Below are positions 1 through 12,800 of a stretch of 64,000 bases of DNA, piece by piece; within the stretch, counting starts at the first letter, position 1; each line of letters starts with the position of its first letter. The DNA comes from Periplaneta americana (Eukaryota > Arthropoda > Insecta > Blattodea > Blattidae): NCBI RefSeq assembly GCF_040183065.1, contig NC_091122.1, positions 153,727,955 to 153,791,954 of the forward strand, given 5' to 3'. A model generated the notes under the pieces. It made no database searches, had not been told where the DNA came from, and saw only the letters and a list, made by a program, of their open reading frames with translations. The translations under genes were made by a program, and so were the position numbers.

Positions 1-199
1 CCACTGATAAAACTACTGATGGAAGTGAGTAGGTAGACCTGTTGTTAATAGAACATCCTAAATATAAATTTTCAATTGGAAAGAGTTAAGCAGATGGACA
101 ACTTTTGTTGACAATCTTTATGTCTTATGTCAGTGAAACGAAACACTTGTGCAGTGAGATGAAGTGTTGTAAGATAAGACACACACAAATCTTACTCAC
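1..199. other. CCAR1 intron sequence at left edge
   Basis: This lies downstream of the exon 7 donor on the minus strand. No coding motif or repeat was recognised. Confidence 0.5.
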
Positions 200-331
200 A
201 TATCGAGAGCTATCTTGGGAATCTGCACCATGTATCGAGGAACAATTCTAGTTCTTCTTCTGGGTGCTGGTCTGGGACTCTTGCTACGTCGACGGACTGA
301 TGGACTTCTTTTTTCTTTTTCCTCTCGCTCT
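200..331 (-). CDS. CCAR1: CCAR1 exon 7, RS-rich to conserved VPRY block
   Basis: 132 nt. The acceptor is TCTATTCAG and the donor GATAT/GTGAGT. Read in the phase set by exon 6 it encodes EREEKEKRSPSVRRRSKSPR, then PAPRRRTRIVPRYMVQIPKI and ALD. The end is the conserved start of the block after the S1-like region of CCAR1. The longest open frame here is a different, spurious one. The exit is phase 2, so further exons must lie left of position 1. Confidence 0.9.
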
Positions 332-816
332 CTGAATAGAACATAATGCTCGTAACTTCAAATGTACTTTTCAATATTATGTTATACATAACAACATAAA
401 AAAGAAGCATCACGAATTTGAAAACAGTTTCTCATTATAAGTTTTGTGCAAATGTTAACAATTCAGTTCCTTTACTTTGATGAACGATATAACCATTTAT
501 AGTTTACTTAACTAGTGTTAAAAATATACTTAAGTGAAATCACTTAATACACACAGAAATTAAAAGATAAATGTTCGTTGTTTGTATTACACACAAAGGG
601 CATTTTCTATAATCCCAAAATTAGTACATTTGACTTAATTTACGACGAAAAGTAACAATTTATACGAAACAAAGGAGTCTGGGGACATACTGGACAACAC
701 ATATTTCTCTCTTCATCTAATGCAAGGAACAGAATTTAAAAAAAATCGTTGGAATTAATTTCGAGTTCGTTGCCATTTTGTTTTTGATTCCAAATAATAA
801 CCTATTATATTTTACT

Positions 817-854
<38 letters not shown>

Positions 855-3800
855 CTAGACGCGCTAACTGTTACTCCACAGATGTGGACGATTTTTTGTA
901 CCATTACAAAACTTTCTCTAATGGGAAAGTAAAATACGATGGATTTATTACAAAGGACTGGATTCTCCGAACTATGAAGAAAGTTTTGAAACTTTTTACG
1001 TATTTTGATAATTTGGAGATATATCCGAAAATGATACCCATTTTTCTCTCTTACATACATTTCCCGCAAAAATAAGCACTACTGTTTAAGAATTAATCTT
1101 CATTTCATACAAGATGACTTTGCATGTCAACAAATGCACATGTCTGAAGACCTTCCTATTGGCTGCAGGGCAAAGAACATCTTTATGGCATCTAGACTGT
1201 GACGTTAATAGTTCCTTCTCTGAAAGTAAAACCTGTTATATATTTTCGAAGTCTTGATGGGAAATTTAATGTTTTCTAAACAGTAAACGGTAATACGATA
1301 TATGAAAAATTAATAATATACTGTTCAGAAAGAATATAATTTGTGGGTGGAGTCGAGCACAAATTGTTGGAAAAATGAGGTGTAATAACATAACAAGGAG
1401 GATGTGTAATTTTCCTATGGCTGAGCCACTACTTAAAACCCAGATGAAAACGGAGATGGGAATGGTGGTTCTAATTAAACAATCAGTTTTTATTACTGTT
1501 TGCTCCTTGCACTGCATAGAATACGGTGTCAGTGCTATGTTGTGTTAAATTTCGTGTTATTAACATCCTACAACTAATGTATGTAGGCTATAATGTATGA
1601 GCTAGTTGCCAGTAATTCAGGGCTCAAACATCAAAAGGGAAACTCTTTAGAAACAGTCCGTTACCTGGCATGGATGCTTCATAATGTAAGTACATTCTTG
1701 TAAAAATTCCGCATGTATTATATGCTTTATATTGGGTTGTTAGTTTAAAATAATTAATAATTATCTGTTATGTCACATCAAGTCATTGCTCCACACGTTT
1801 CAATGCATGCCTCAACTTCCAGCATGAACATACGACCTATCAGCAGTTGGGGTGCGGAAGGATTTTGCGTTATGTTTGTTGATATGCAGAGTCTTCTTGT
1901 ATGAATAAGGACTTGAATATTTGAGGAGCATTTTTTCAAAAGCTGATAACTACAGTTTTGTCAAAGTTGACATTGCTATGTTTTTGTATACGTAGAGTAG
2001 AGCATCGATTATATCCAAAACAATTGGGGACGGGGGGGGGGGGGATGTTCGGATAATTGATTTTTCGGATAACGGATCATTTACGAAAACAAATTGTACT
2101 GGTGTCATAGGAGCAGTATGAAACAAAGAAACACTGATATTAAACACAAAACTGTACATAGAATATATATTTTGAATCACATCTTACAAATAACACAGAA
2201 AACTGACTAGCCTAGTTTGACAAGTTCAAAACGGCCATTAAAGTGGGCCTACAGTTTAGAAAAAAGAAGTCCAAACTTTTTTTTTTGCTTCAGAGGCGAG
2301 ACTCGTTTTTTTGGCGCTAAATCTCGCAAACAGCACTAGTGAAACTTCTACATGGCGCATGTACAAATTCAAATTTGCCGACTGGAACGCTTTTGGTTAA
2401 CCGATGTTTCAGTTGATCGGTATTCGGACAATCGATGCTCTACTGTAGTTTCGACAGCTGAAATGATTGCTTTCTTTACAACTGAAAGTACAGATGTATA
2501 AAAGATGCTTGGTTTTAACATTTATACAACAGAAAAACAGTTAAAAATAATTACAACTTTCAAGTGTAGACAAAAGAAATTATGTCAAAACTAGAGTTGA
2601 GGTAGACATCGGTTTAAAAAAAAACGCTCATTTGTGAATAAAATAAATAGGTAACAGAGAATACAAATCAAAATATTACGCAATCTTTTCATTATGTATC
2701 CATAGAGAAAATGAGTAGCTTAATATCAAAAACAGACATCTGACCTCAATCGGAATTTAGATAGCTGTGGTTTTTTATACAATTTTTCATGCTTTTTCCA
2801 GTTATAGTGAAAGCATATGCAAACTCTAACGGTCTTACTAATAAAAACTCTATATACAGACGTTTAACTGTCTTATACTTATACAAAGAGTAGCTCGTTT
2901 ATACGTCGTGTGTAAATTCCTTACTAATAATCACTACATACGTCGTGTATAACAGTTTAACTGTTACACAGCTACGTCATAGTTTCGTCATTACTTCGTT
3001 ACGAAAGGTAATAGAATATCTTAGGTTCTCTATTGCATCTGGTAGAGCGCTCTAGTGTGCTGCGTTAAAGTATCGATAGTACAACTGGCTCTGATCGATT
3101 ACACACTATATTTTGGTCAAAGAGTACAAGCTAAAGCAATATTATTCTACTTATTCTGTGCTCTTTGGTGTGTTCTTCTGTGGTTACAAGGCATCCATCA
3201 TCATAAAATGACAGTCGATACGAACAGCTGTTAGAGGGGCGGCCATTTTTTCTCTATATACGACGCTTAAACAAGGGGTTTCGTGTATATAACTACTGCA
3301 AAGCAATTCCCATTGTATAGTTACAGCCTGTTTATACGTCCATAGCTTATTCACGGTTTATTAGTAACGTTTTCTGTCTCAAAGCTGCATAAGTCTCGTA
3401 TAAAAACTATACACGGTTTATTAGTAAGACCATCACACTACATTTATAAAATAAATTGTGTTAAATATTACAAAGTACACTGTGAATTAAAAAATTGCCT
3501 CTAGATCAAAAACTATGGAGGTGACAGATGTCCGTCTTTGATATTAAACTACTCAAATTTCAATGGAACACTTATTTACATGGAGTTCACACAGTGCCCA
3601 TGTCAAGTGTTGCATGTTGCCACAGTCATACAACTACATAAACAAATACAATTCTCTAATAATTGTACCTTGCTCGCTCTTCTCTTCTTTTCTTTCTTTC
3701 AGTCTCATCTTCCTCTGTATCTCGACTCCTTTCTTTTGAACGTTCTCTACGTCCACTGCCAATACTAAGCTTCCGACTGCTGCGTCCAAAACTACTTGCT

Positions 3801-6800
3801 GAATTTTCATCTGAGGAAATCCAGTTCGTTATATTAGTCACAATCTACAGTTTATTTCATAAGAAAATTCTTAAACGTGAGATCTTTCATTGGGAAATTC
3901 TTAGTGACACTTGTGGCATTTCTCCCATTTCTTCAACAAAGGGACTGACGTAATTTCATCAACAATAAATTCTCCTTTCCATCATCATTTCTCCAATCGC
4001 AGATTGGTGATTTGCACTGGCAGCTGTTCCAAGGGGCATGTAGTGTTCTCTGCATGCACCCTGGACATATGATGTGCTTTAGTATAGTCGGCCAGTGTGT
4101 AAGAATGTGTCAATATGCCAGTTTAGGCAAGAACAGCAGCTAGCCCAAATTCTGGATAAAAATACTATTACTAAATCTAAACTGAATAGTAGATAGACTT
4201 TTATTTATAACCCAATCCAGTAAACTTAAATAAAGAGTTATCCTTGTGTTATGCTTCAATTCAATGTGATACAAGTAATGAAAACAGCAAATTAGATAAC
4301 CGAAAACACCTTATTAATAATTACTGTGGCATTCTCTGGAACAAGAACTTATATAAAATCTTCAAATTAAGAAACAGAGCATGAAATATTTTACATCTGG
4401 AATAACATTACGCAGAACGACATTCAAATGTTTGTAGAGGGCACTGTGTTTGTTGCAGAGGAATAATAATTTGTCACAAGGAAGTTGTTTTATTAAAGAT
4501 TCAATATATGCTGAAAACGGAAAAACGAGACAATGTAGGTTTAGTTGTTATTCCAGGGAATGCATCAATTATAGCCATTTTTGGAGTTATTTACATAAAC
4601 AAGCAGCAAAATTATTAGCAAGATCGACAATATTAAGTGAAATTAACTAAACACTGTCAAGTTATTCGCAAGGGACATAGATTTCTACCATTCTGAAAAT
4701 CTTCAATTAAAAAAAAAGCGCGCGCGCGCGCGCGCACACACACACACACAGATATATATATATATATATAAAGAGTAACTTCACGAAACTGGTATACCTT
4801 ATAGTAAAAAGTATGAAAGAAGCAGTACTGTAATTTACTTACCTGGAGGAGGGACTGCATTGTAACTATTCTGTGCAGTAGCACTGAAGCCTTTGCCAAG
4901 AGCACTCTGGGCTCGGGCAGCAGGAGCCCCTGTCATAGGCAACACCTGAATGCGTGTAGCATTCCATTTGAATGGCATGTTAGGGTTATATGACGCCTCT
5001 ACCAGCACTCTGTCACCAACAACTGGGTTTGACCCTTTTACACAACAACTGAAATGGACAACCGATGCATTAGACAAGAAAATGAGGATTATTTAGATAC
5101 ATTTACCCCAACAAATTTAAAATTTGATCTCATCAAGTGATTCTTAAATTACTTTTGTACACTATGATCCCATTATTAACTTATCTTTTATTATACAGAG
5201 TGATCTGTTTGGGAAAACATCAAATAAAAACGCGATAAAATGAGAATTTTTGCTATTTATTGTTATATAATTTATACATGCATTCTAGAAGAATGGAAGT
5301 TTTGTCCAAATTAGACCGCAATGTGCCCACCACTGCGAACACGACACAATTCATATCTTAAGGCTAATTTCTCCCATGTATGGTCTAACATCCCAGAGGT
5401 AACATTCTCATCTTTGCTCTGAGATCATGAATATACCTGGGTCGCATACACGAAACCCTAGAGGAAGGAATAGGGTGGTGTCAAGTCTGGGGAATTTGGA
5501 GGCCACATAATTGGCATATTAACAGACCCAGTGCCTTCAAACTTGCAAAACCATAACAATATCGACTTGGAACTCAGAGCCTTCTGAACACCATACTCTC
5601 GTAAAAACAGACATTACACTTTCAAATTTAGCAAACCACAAGACACATTTCGCTTGTTGTTGTGCAGTAAATGACATTTTGTTTATTCTGTCGTTAACTT
5701 CTTTTGTTTCTTATGCAGTAACAATGATGATACAAAATTTTTGTGCTTCAGTATCACATTGGAATTGAAATGCATTCTACAGCACACCCATTATAAATTA
5801 TATGTCTTCCCAAACAGACCAGACTGTATATTTGCTACATTAATTACATCGGACAAACCTAAAGGATCTGAACATTCTTTTTGAAAGCAAAAATGTTCGT
5901 CCTATATAATTGATATAGCAAATACATGCAAACTACAATTTTGTATACTTTTGTGTCAAATTGTGAAGTGTTGCTGTAGCTCCTGTTAGAACTGCAAGAT
6001 GAGATCATGTCAAAATGGATTTAGGAAAAGGAAATTCTAAAGATGGATGGTGACGTAGTTTATTGTGATTGTTGTAATAAAGACGTAAGTGCTTGTATAT
6101 TTTGGGGCGCAAGATAGTGTTGTGATTAAGGCATAACGCTGCAAAGTCGGAAGGTCGCGGGTTCGATTCTCGATGGGGTCATTGTCATGCAGAAATGCAA
6201 AAGACTTACAATTCGACCTCACTTTGTCCTAAATTTTCTCACTTAAGTACGCACTTGTCACTTCTTGTGAAGTAGAAAGTTCATTTTCTGTGTTCAAGAA
6301 CATGCTTCAGATAAACAAATGAGCTTAAGGGGACACTCAACTTAAAAATTGGAGAAAAAGTGTCATAGAAATGAAAAATTAAATTTCTACACTAATTTAC
6401 GTGACAGAACTAAATCAATATGCAGAATTCTTCCCCTATTCATTGAGAAGTCACAGTCAAATGCACAAAGCCAAAAAATAAAAAATTATAATTAAAAGTG
6501 ATATTTCAATTAATGATTGATTAAAAATTGAAATTTTTTTATTTTGAAAAGTATTGGATCTAATGAGCTGAGATTTTGCATGTTACTTTCCATGTGTATA
6601 TTAAACTTTTTCTCCAAATTTGAAAAAGATTGGTCAAATAGGAAAAAAGTTCCAAAATATAGTTGAGTGTCCCCTTAAGTGAAGAAAATTGTGAGAATTA
6701 GTTGTAGTAGGTACATTGTTCCAAAATAAAATATAAATGTAACATAATATAGAAGTCAACTTTTATAGCATATGTTTTTTTTCGCTCCATTGTGCATGTC

Positions 6801-9800
6801 TTGTTGTATGATAGTGCATGAATGCATGCATGTTTTAAGCTTTGATAGTGCATGGAAATCTGAGGTTTAACTATTACTGTTGCTGATTTTAGAAATTTGC
6901 TTACCTTGTTTGAAAGAAAACATCTTCATCAACAAATCCAAAATTGTCATGTACTTTCGTTACAGTGCCAGTGAACACCCTCTGTTTGGGTGATGGGTTG
7001 GGTGTTGCAGGAGGTACAGGGGGCACAGCAGCAACTGTCGCAGCAGTTTGGAAAGCTGTTGGATTGAGTGCCCGAGGTGTTGGGTAGCTCACTGTTGCTA
7101 CCTGTGAGAACATCTGTTAAACAACAATTTAAAAAATAGACTTACTGCGAATTGTACTACCACTCATTATTTATTTAAACTAAGATTTTCACGTCCACTG
7201 CAGAAAATTTGTATTAACCCTAGGATACATAACGGGGAGTTTCCAGGACCCTTAGTACTTTTCAGTCAATTCAAATTACATGTTAAATTATATCAATCTG
7301 TTTGCAATTTTTAGTACGCTCTCAGATGTCTTTTGGGTTTGTATCAACGACACTCAAATAAGTTTTGTTAATTTCATTTATTAGATATAAGACAGTTTAT
7401 GACTGTATCACTTTAATGAATAATGGGAGTTTATGAAACCTTTCATTTATTTTCCTTTATGAAATTAACTGTCATTTACCTGTAAGTGTTTCAGTATTTC
7501 TGTAGATAATTGCAACAACTACTGTCCACACTTCACGAGATGATCTCTGCGGGGGGAGGGGGGGGGAATGGTCCTTGCGGGGTAAGAGACGAGGGTAAGG
7601 AAATGTACAATAACTCAGCGGGTCTGAAAGAGCAGGTAGATGAGGGTGGAGGCACTGACTGGCTGGGACAAAGTTCAGTGACACTGGACCTGAAAATGTT
7701 GGTTTTGCAAACTATGCAAGCATTTTAGTTACTGTTGACATTTCATTGTATGATGTTGGTGTTGTGAATACTGTAGATAACAAGTGTAGTTTATATTAAA
7801 ACATTCTTAAGTCAGATTTTAATTTCTTAAGTTAACTTAAAGATCGTGCCAGATTGGCTGCATTAGGCTTTAATTAGGCAATTACAGTAGCGTGCAAATT
7901 AATCCGAACACGACATATTTTTACATTTTCTGTCATTGTTGGCCTCACAGCTGCTCATACCGCTTTAATTGACATCTGTAGTACGTGTAATTCCATTGTT
8001 GAAGGTCTGTCATTTTTTTTATAATATGTGACATTTTGCCTGTCGTTTTGTACTTACAAGCATTTCAGTTGTGTTGAAGACTTAATACTGCAATCCTGTG
8101 TACATTCTGTCGTCTTCACAAATGGATACAACTCCACGAAAACGGTCTAAAATTATAACATTAGCAGAGCATTCTTCTATGACACAGAGGCAAATTGCTG
8201 CAGAATGTCACATCGGTTTGGCTACTGTTAATTCGATCATAAAACGATACAGCGAGACTGGATCCATAACACCCCAGAAGAAAGGAAACTGTGGCCGGAA
8301 ATGGAAGACTTCACCTGCAGATGATCGTTTAATTGTCAGGAAAAGTAAATTAAATCCTAGACTAACTGCTGTCGACTTAACCCGCGAGTTAATGGCTACC
8401 ACTGGGGCGAATATTCACGTCACAACAGTGCGGCGTAGGCTTTTGGAAGCTGGACGAAGGGCTCGTAAGCCTATTAAGAAGCAACTGCTAACCCCTGTTA
8501 TGTGCAAAAAACGCTTAATGTGGGTAAAATTACATCAACACTGGACAGTGAATGATTGGAAGAATGTACTTTTTTCCGATGAGTCTCATTTCGAGGTCCA
8601 CGGCCACCGTGTTTCTTACGTACGGAAAGGATCCGAAAAAGTAACAGCAGCTCATCTCCAACAAGCACCCAAATACCCCCCTAAAGTAATGTTTTGGGGT
8701 TGTTTTACACATGAAGGGCCTGGAGCATTAATACCTATCAAGGGAATGATGAATTCTGACAAATATATTCACTTATTGGAAACCAGAATCATACCCCAGC
8801 TGCAAAAATCATTTCCGGATGGCAGAGGTGTGTTCCAACAAGACCTGGCACCATGCCATACGTCTCGAAAAACTACAGAATTCTTCAACAAGAAGAATAT
8901 TCAGGTACTCCCCTGGCCAGGCAACTCACTCGACATCAACCCCATTGAGAACTTGTGGTCAATTTGCAAAAGAAGAATGCAAAAAAATGGATTGTTCTAC
9001 AAAGGAGAAGATGATTTCTACCCTCATTGTGTATGGTTTCGCGATGAAGAAATGAAGAATATTTGTGGGAAATTAGTGGAATCCATGCCAAATCGTCTCA
9101 GAGCTGTTATTAGGAACAAGGGAGGCCACATAGATTACTGAGGTATGTCTTAGATCCTTTTTTTATCCCGTTTGAGTGTTTTTGCATAAGTAATTATGTT
9201 GTTCGGATTAATTTGCACGTTACTGTATCTTAAATTAGTAATTTAGTTAGACAATAAGTTACGAAGTTGTTTAGTCAGTGAAATATTTAGTTAAGTAGTT
9301 TTAAAGCGAAATAGAGTTCTGTTTGATTTCAATAGTGTCAGATATCAGTTATCATAATGTTTACAAAGCGTAAAAATGGAAAAACTATACATAGTGAAGC
9401 ATGACAAAGTATAGCGAATGTAATAAAGATGCATGATGAAGAAGCAAGGCAGAAGAGATTATTGTGTCTTTTGATGAATGCTACAGAAAGGGCTGCTAAA
9501 TACGCAGGTATTTATTTATTTTTTGTAATTTGATACTAATTTCAGTTACAATGACTCATAATGTCAACATTAAATCATTGAAACTTACAATGACTTCAGT
9601 TAACCATGGGTGTGACTTCGAGAGGGGAACAAATGTAAAGCTTTAGTTAGCTCAAAAGTATACATGAAGCTTTAATATTTCATTTAAATAACATGCAGCA
9701 TTATACTCGTAAAAATTTTAATTTTTATATATTAAAAAAGATCTTAATAAATTTTACGACGCTATGTCATCATCTCAGATTATTTAGCATCTGAATGAGA

Positions 9801-12800
9801 TGAAGATGGTAATGCCAGTGAAATGAGTCCGGGTCCAGCACTGATAGTTACCCAGCATTTGTTCCTATTGGGTTAAGGGAAAACTCCGGAAAAAACCTCA
9901 ACCAGGTAACTTGACCGACCGGGATTCGAACCCGAGTCACTTGCTTTTGTGGCCAGATGTGCTAACCGTTACTTCACAGGTGTGGATTATGCAGTGTAGG
10001 TTATTTAATTATTATTATTATTAATTACTATATTGTAAACCAGAAATATAATATTTACATTGACTGGTGTGGTATAACACTGTCACTGAATAATTGCTTT
10101 CTGTAATTAACTTAATTATAGATATTAAATGTATAATATGTAGCCTGTATGAATTAATAATCTGGATACAACGTTAATGTTTTACTGATGGACAATATTT
10201 TCACTGTAGTTGATAGCGAAAGTTTAGAGCACACAGACCCGGTTCTGTCTCGATGTCTGGTTGTGAGAGTGGGGGGAAAACCTTGCATTCCTTGCTCGGA
10301 TCATCTTGTGAAATGTGGAAGTATGTTAACACTGGCTGGTGTGTTTATCTCCCATCCTTCTACTAATAGGCCTATAGAACAACTTGTCCTTTTATAGTTT
10401 TTTTAATCTATGGTTTTGTGATTGCTATTTTTCGTCCTAATGTAGGGATAGTTCACGATGTGAAGCTAGTCAAGAAGAGATGTTATATGTGTCCACATAA
10501 ATTCGCGAGAGAAACATGCCAAGGATGTTGCAAATGTAACAGAAATATACTGATGTAATGAACATAATGTAAGAGTCTGTGAACGGTGTTTTGTAAATGA
10601 GTGAAAAAGCACACACTTTGTTGAATTTGTCATTGTTCTGTGTTCACAAGAAAAATTATTTCAAACGAAAATGTAATATTTAAGATTTATGTAGACTATC
10701 AAGATCTAATTTTAATTTGTTGAAACATATAAACGATTTAGAACACCTAAATTTTTCCAAAGAACTTAAATTTGTGTAGTAACATTTTTAATATAAGTTA
10801 TAATATTAATTGATTAATACATTTTTGGAGTATGACAAGGGTGCCCTTTATCATCTACCCTCTTAACATCTACTTGGAGGATTTGGTGAAGAAAAGTTTT
10901 CAGAACATGGAAGGGGTAAAAGTAGGAGGAAGAAAAATAAAGTGTTAAGATTTACTGATGACATGGTGTTGTTAGCAGAAAAGGAGACAATATTAAGGGA
11001 TATGCTACTGGAGCTAAATGACAGGTGTGAACAGTATGGGATGAAGATAAATGCAAACAAGACGAAGACCATGGCTGTCGCAAGAAAAATAAAGAAGGTA
11101 AACTTGCGAATTCTAAATGAGAGAGTAGAGCAAGTGGACAGGTTCAAATACTTGGGATGTACTATAAGCAGTAACATGAGCTGCAGCCTAGATCATATAT
11201 GTAACAGATATGTCGGGGTTATAGGCTTTGAGGTTAAAAACTTTTGTCAGGTTTACTACGCTGCCATCTAGTTGTTACATAAGGAGTCACGTCATAATAC
11301 CCATTTGAACAGCATTAGCGACTGTGCTGCCATCTCGTGTTCGTTTACGGCGGACGGGTGGCGATCCTGGCGATTGTTCTCTTCAAAGTGATGCCGATTT
11401 TAACGTAGCGAGGAGTTATCTGTTACATATATGATCTAGGGCTGCAGCCATGAAGTCAAAAGAAGGATAGCAATGGCAAAGGAAGCTTTTAATAGAAAAA
11501 GGAGCATCTTCTGCGGACCTCTGGAAAAAAACTAAGGAAGAGACTAGTGAAGTGCTTGTGTGAAATGTGGTATTGTATGGAGCAGAAACATGGACATTAC
11601 GACGAAATGAAGAGAAACAAATAGAAGCATTTGAAATGTGAATATGAAGAAGAATGGAGCGTGTGAAGTGGACAGACAGAATAAGAAATGAAGTTGTGTT
11701 GGAAAGAGTGGGTGAAAAAAGAATGAAGCTGAAACTGATCAGAAAGAGAAAAAGGAATTGGTTGAGTCACTGAGTGAGAATAAACTGCCCACTAAAGGAT
11801 GCACTGGAAGGAATTGTGAACGGGTCAAGAGTTTGTGGCAGAAGAAGATATCAGATGATAGACGACATTAAGATATGTGATCATAAATGCAGAGACTGAA
11901 AGGAAGGCAGAAAACAGGAAAGATTGGAGAATGCTTGGTTTGCAGTGAAAGACCTGCGCATGGTCAGAACACTTATGTATGTATGTAATACATTTGTTAT
12001 ATTTTGAGCTAGACATTATTATTTAATAAAGGTGTTGACTACTTTAGGTTTTTCATAGTCCCAAGGGAAGAAAATTCATATTTACTCCATTAATTACAAA
12101 AGGGGTCTTCAAGAACCCCGTTATGCATTTTGTATATTCCAACTGTCATGCATCCTAGAGTAAATTTTAGCAGAATTCATTTCATTCCTTATTATATGTA
12201 AATATAAATATTGGTTTATTTTTACATCAGACTAATGATGATTATGTATTTAATTTCCATTTACATGGTACTTGTAAAAGTAAATCCATAGCGCTACAGC
12301 CCTGAAGGACCAAGACTGACCAGCCGGCTGCTGGCCTCATGTCCACATGCCGAAGCAGAGGTGGACGATCATCCAACTAGAATGGAGGTATCATGTGGTT
12401 AACATGATGACCCCCCCAGCCATTATAACTGATTTGCAAAACCGGATTTTTGCTACCTATCGTAGCTCCCCAAGTGCATCACAATGCTGGATGGGCACGG
12501 GTCCCATACACTGACCGAAATTTCATGAGAAAATTTCTTCCCCCGTGAGGACTCGAACCAACGCGCATTCTGTAATGCGAGTCCTAGGCAGGATGCCTTA
12601 GACCGCGACGCCACGGTGCGGGACACATGGTACTTGTAGTTTCTAATAATTGTTTATTTCCAAAGTATTTTGAATCTATTTAATGATTTATACTACGAGT
12701 AGTTATCATACTGTTCCAACGTCTATAGTTAGTGTATTTATTTGTATTAACTAACAAACTGTGATTTTGCATAAAGTGAAAGTACGCGAACTTCCCCAAT

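Noticed and set aside
210..413. 67-codon minus-strand frame ending DTWCRFPR
   Set aside because: It overlaps CCAR1 exon 7 in the wrong phase; the phase fixed by upstream exons gives the conserved VPRYMVQIPK sequence.
7472..7728. Open frames on both strands near the G-rich run
   Set aside because: Low complexity, no homology recognised, and not phase-compatible with a CCAR1 exon.
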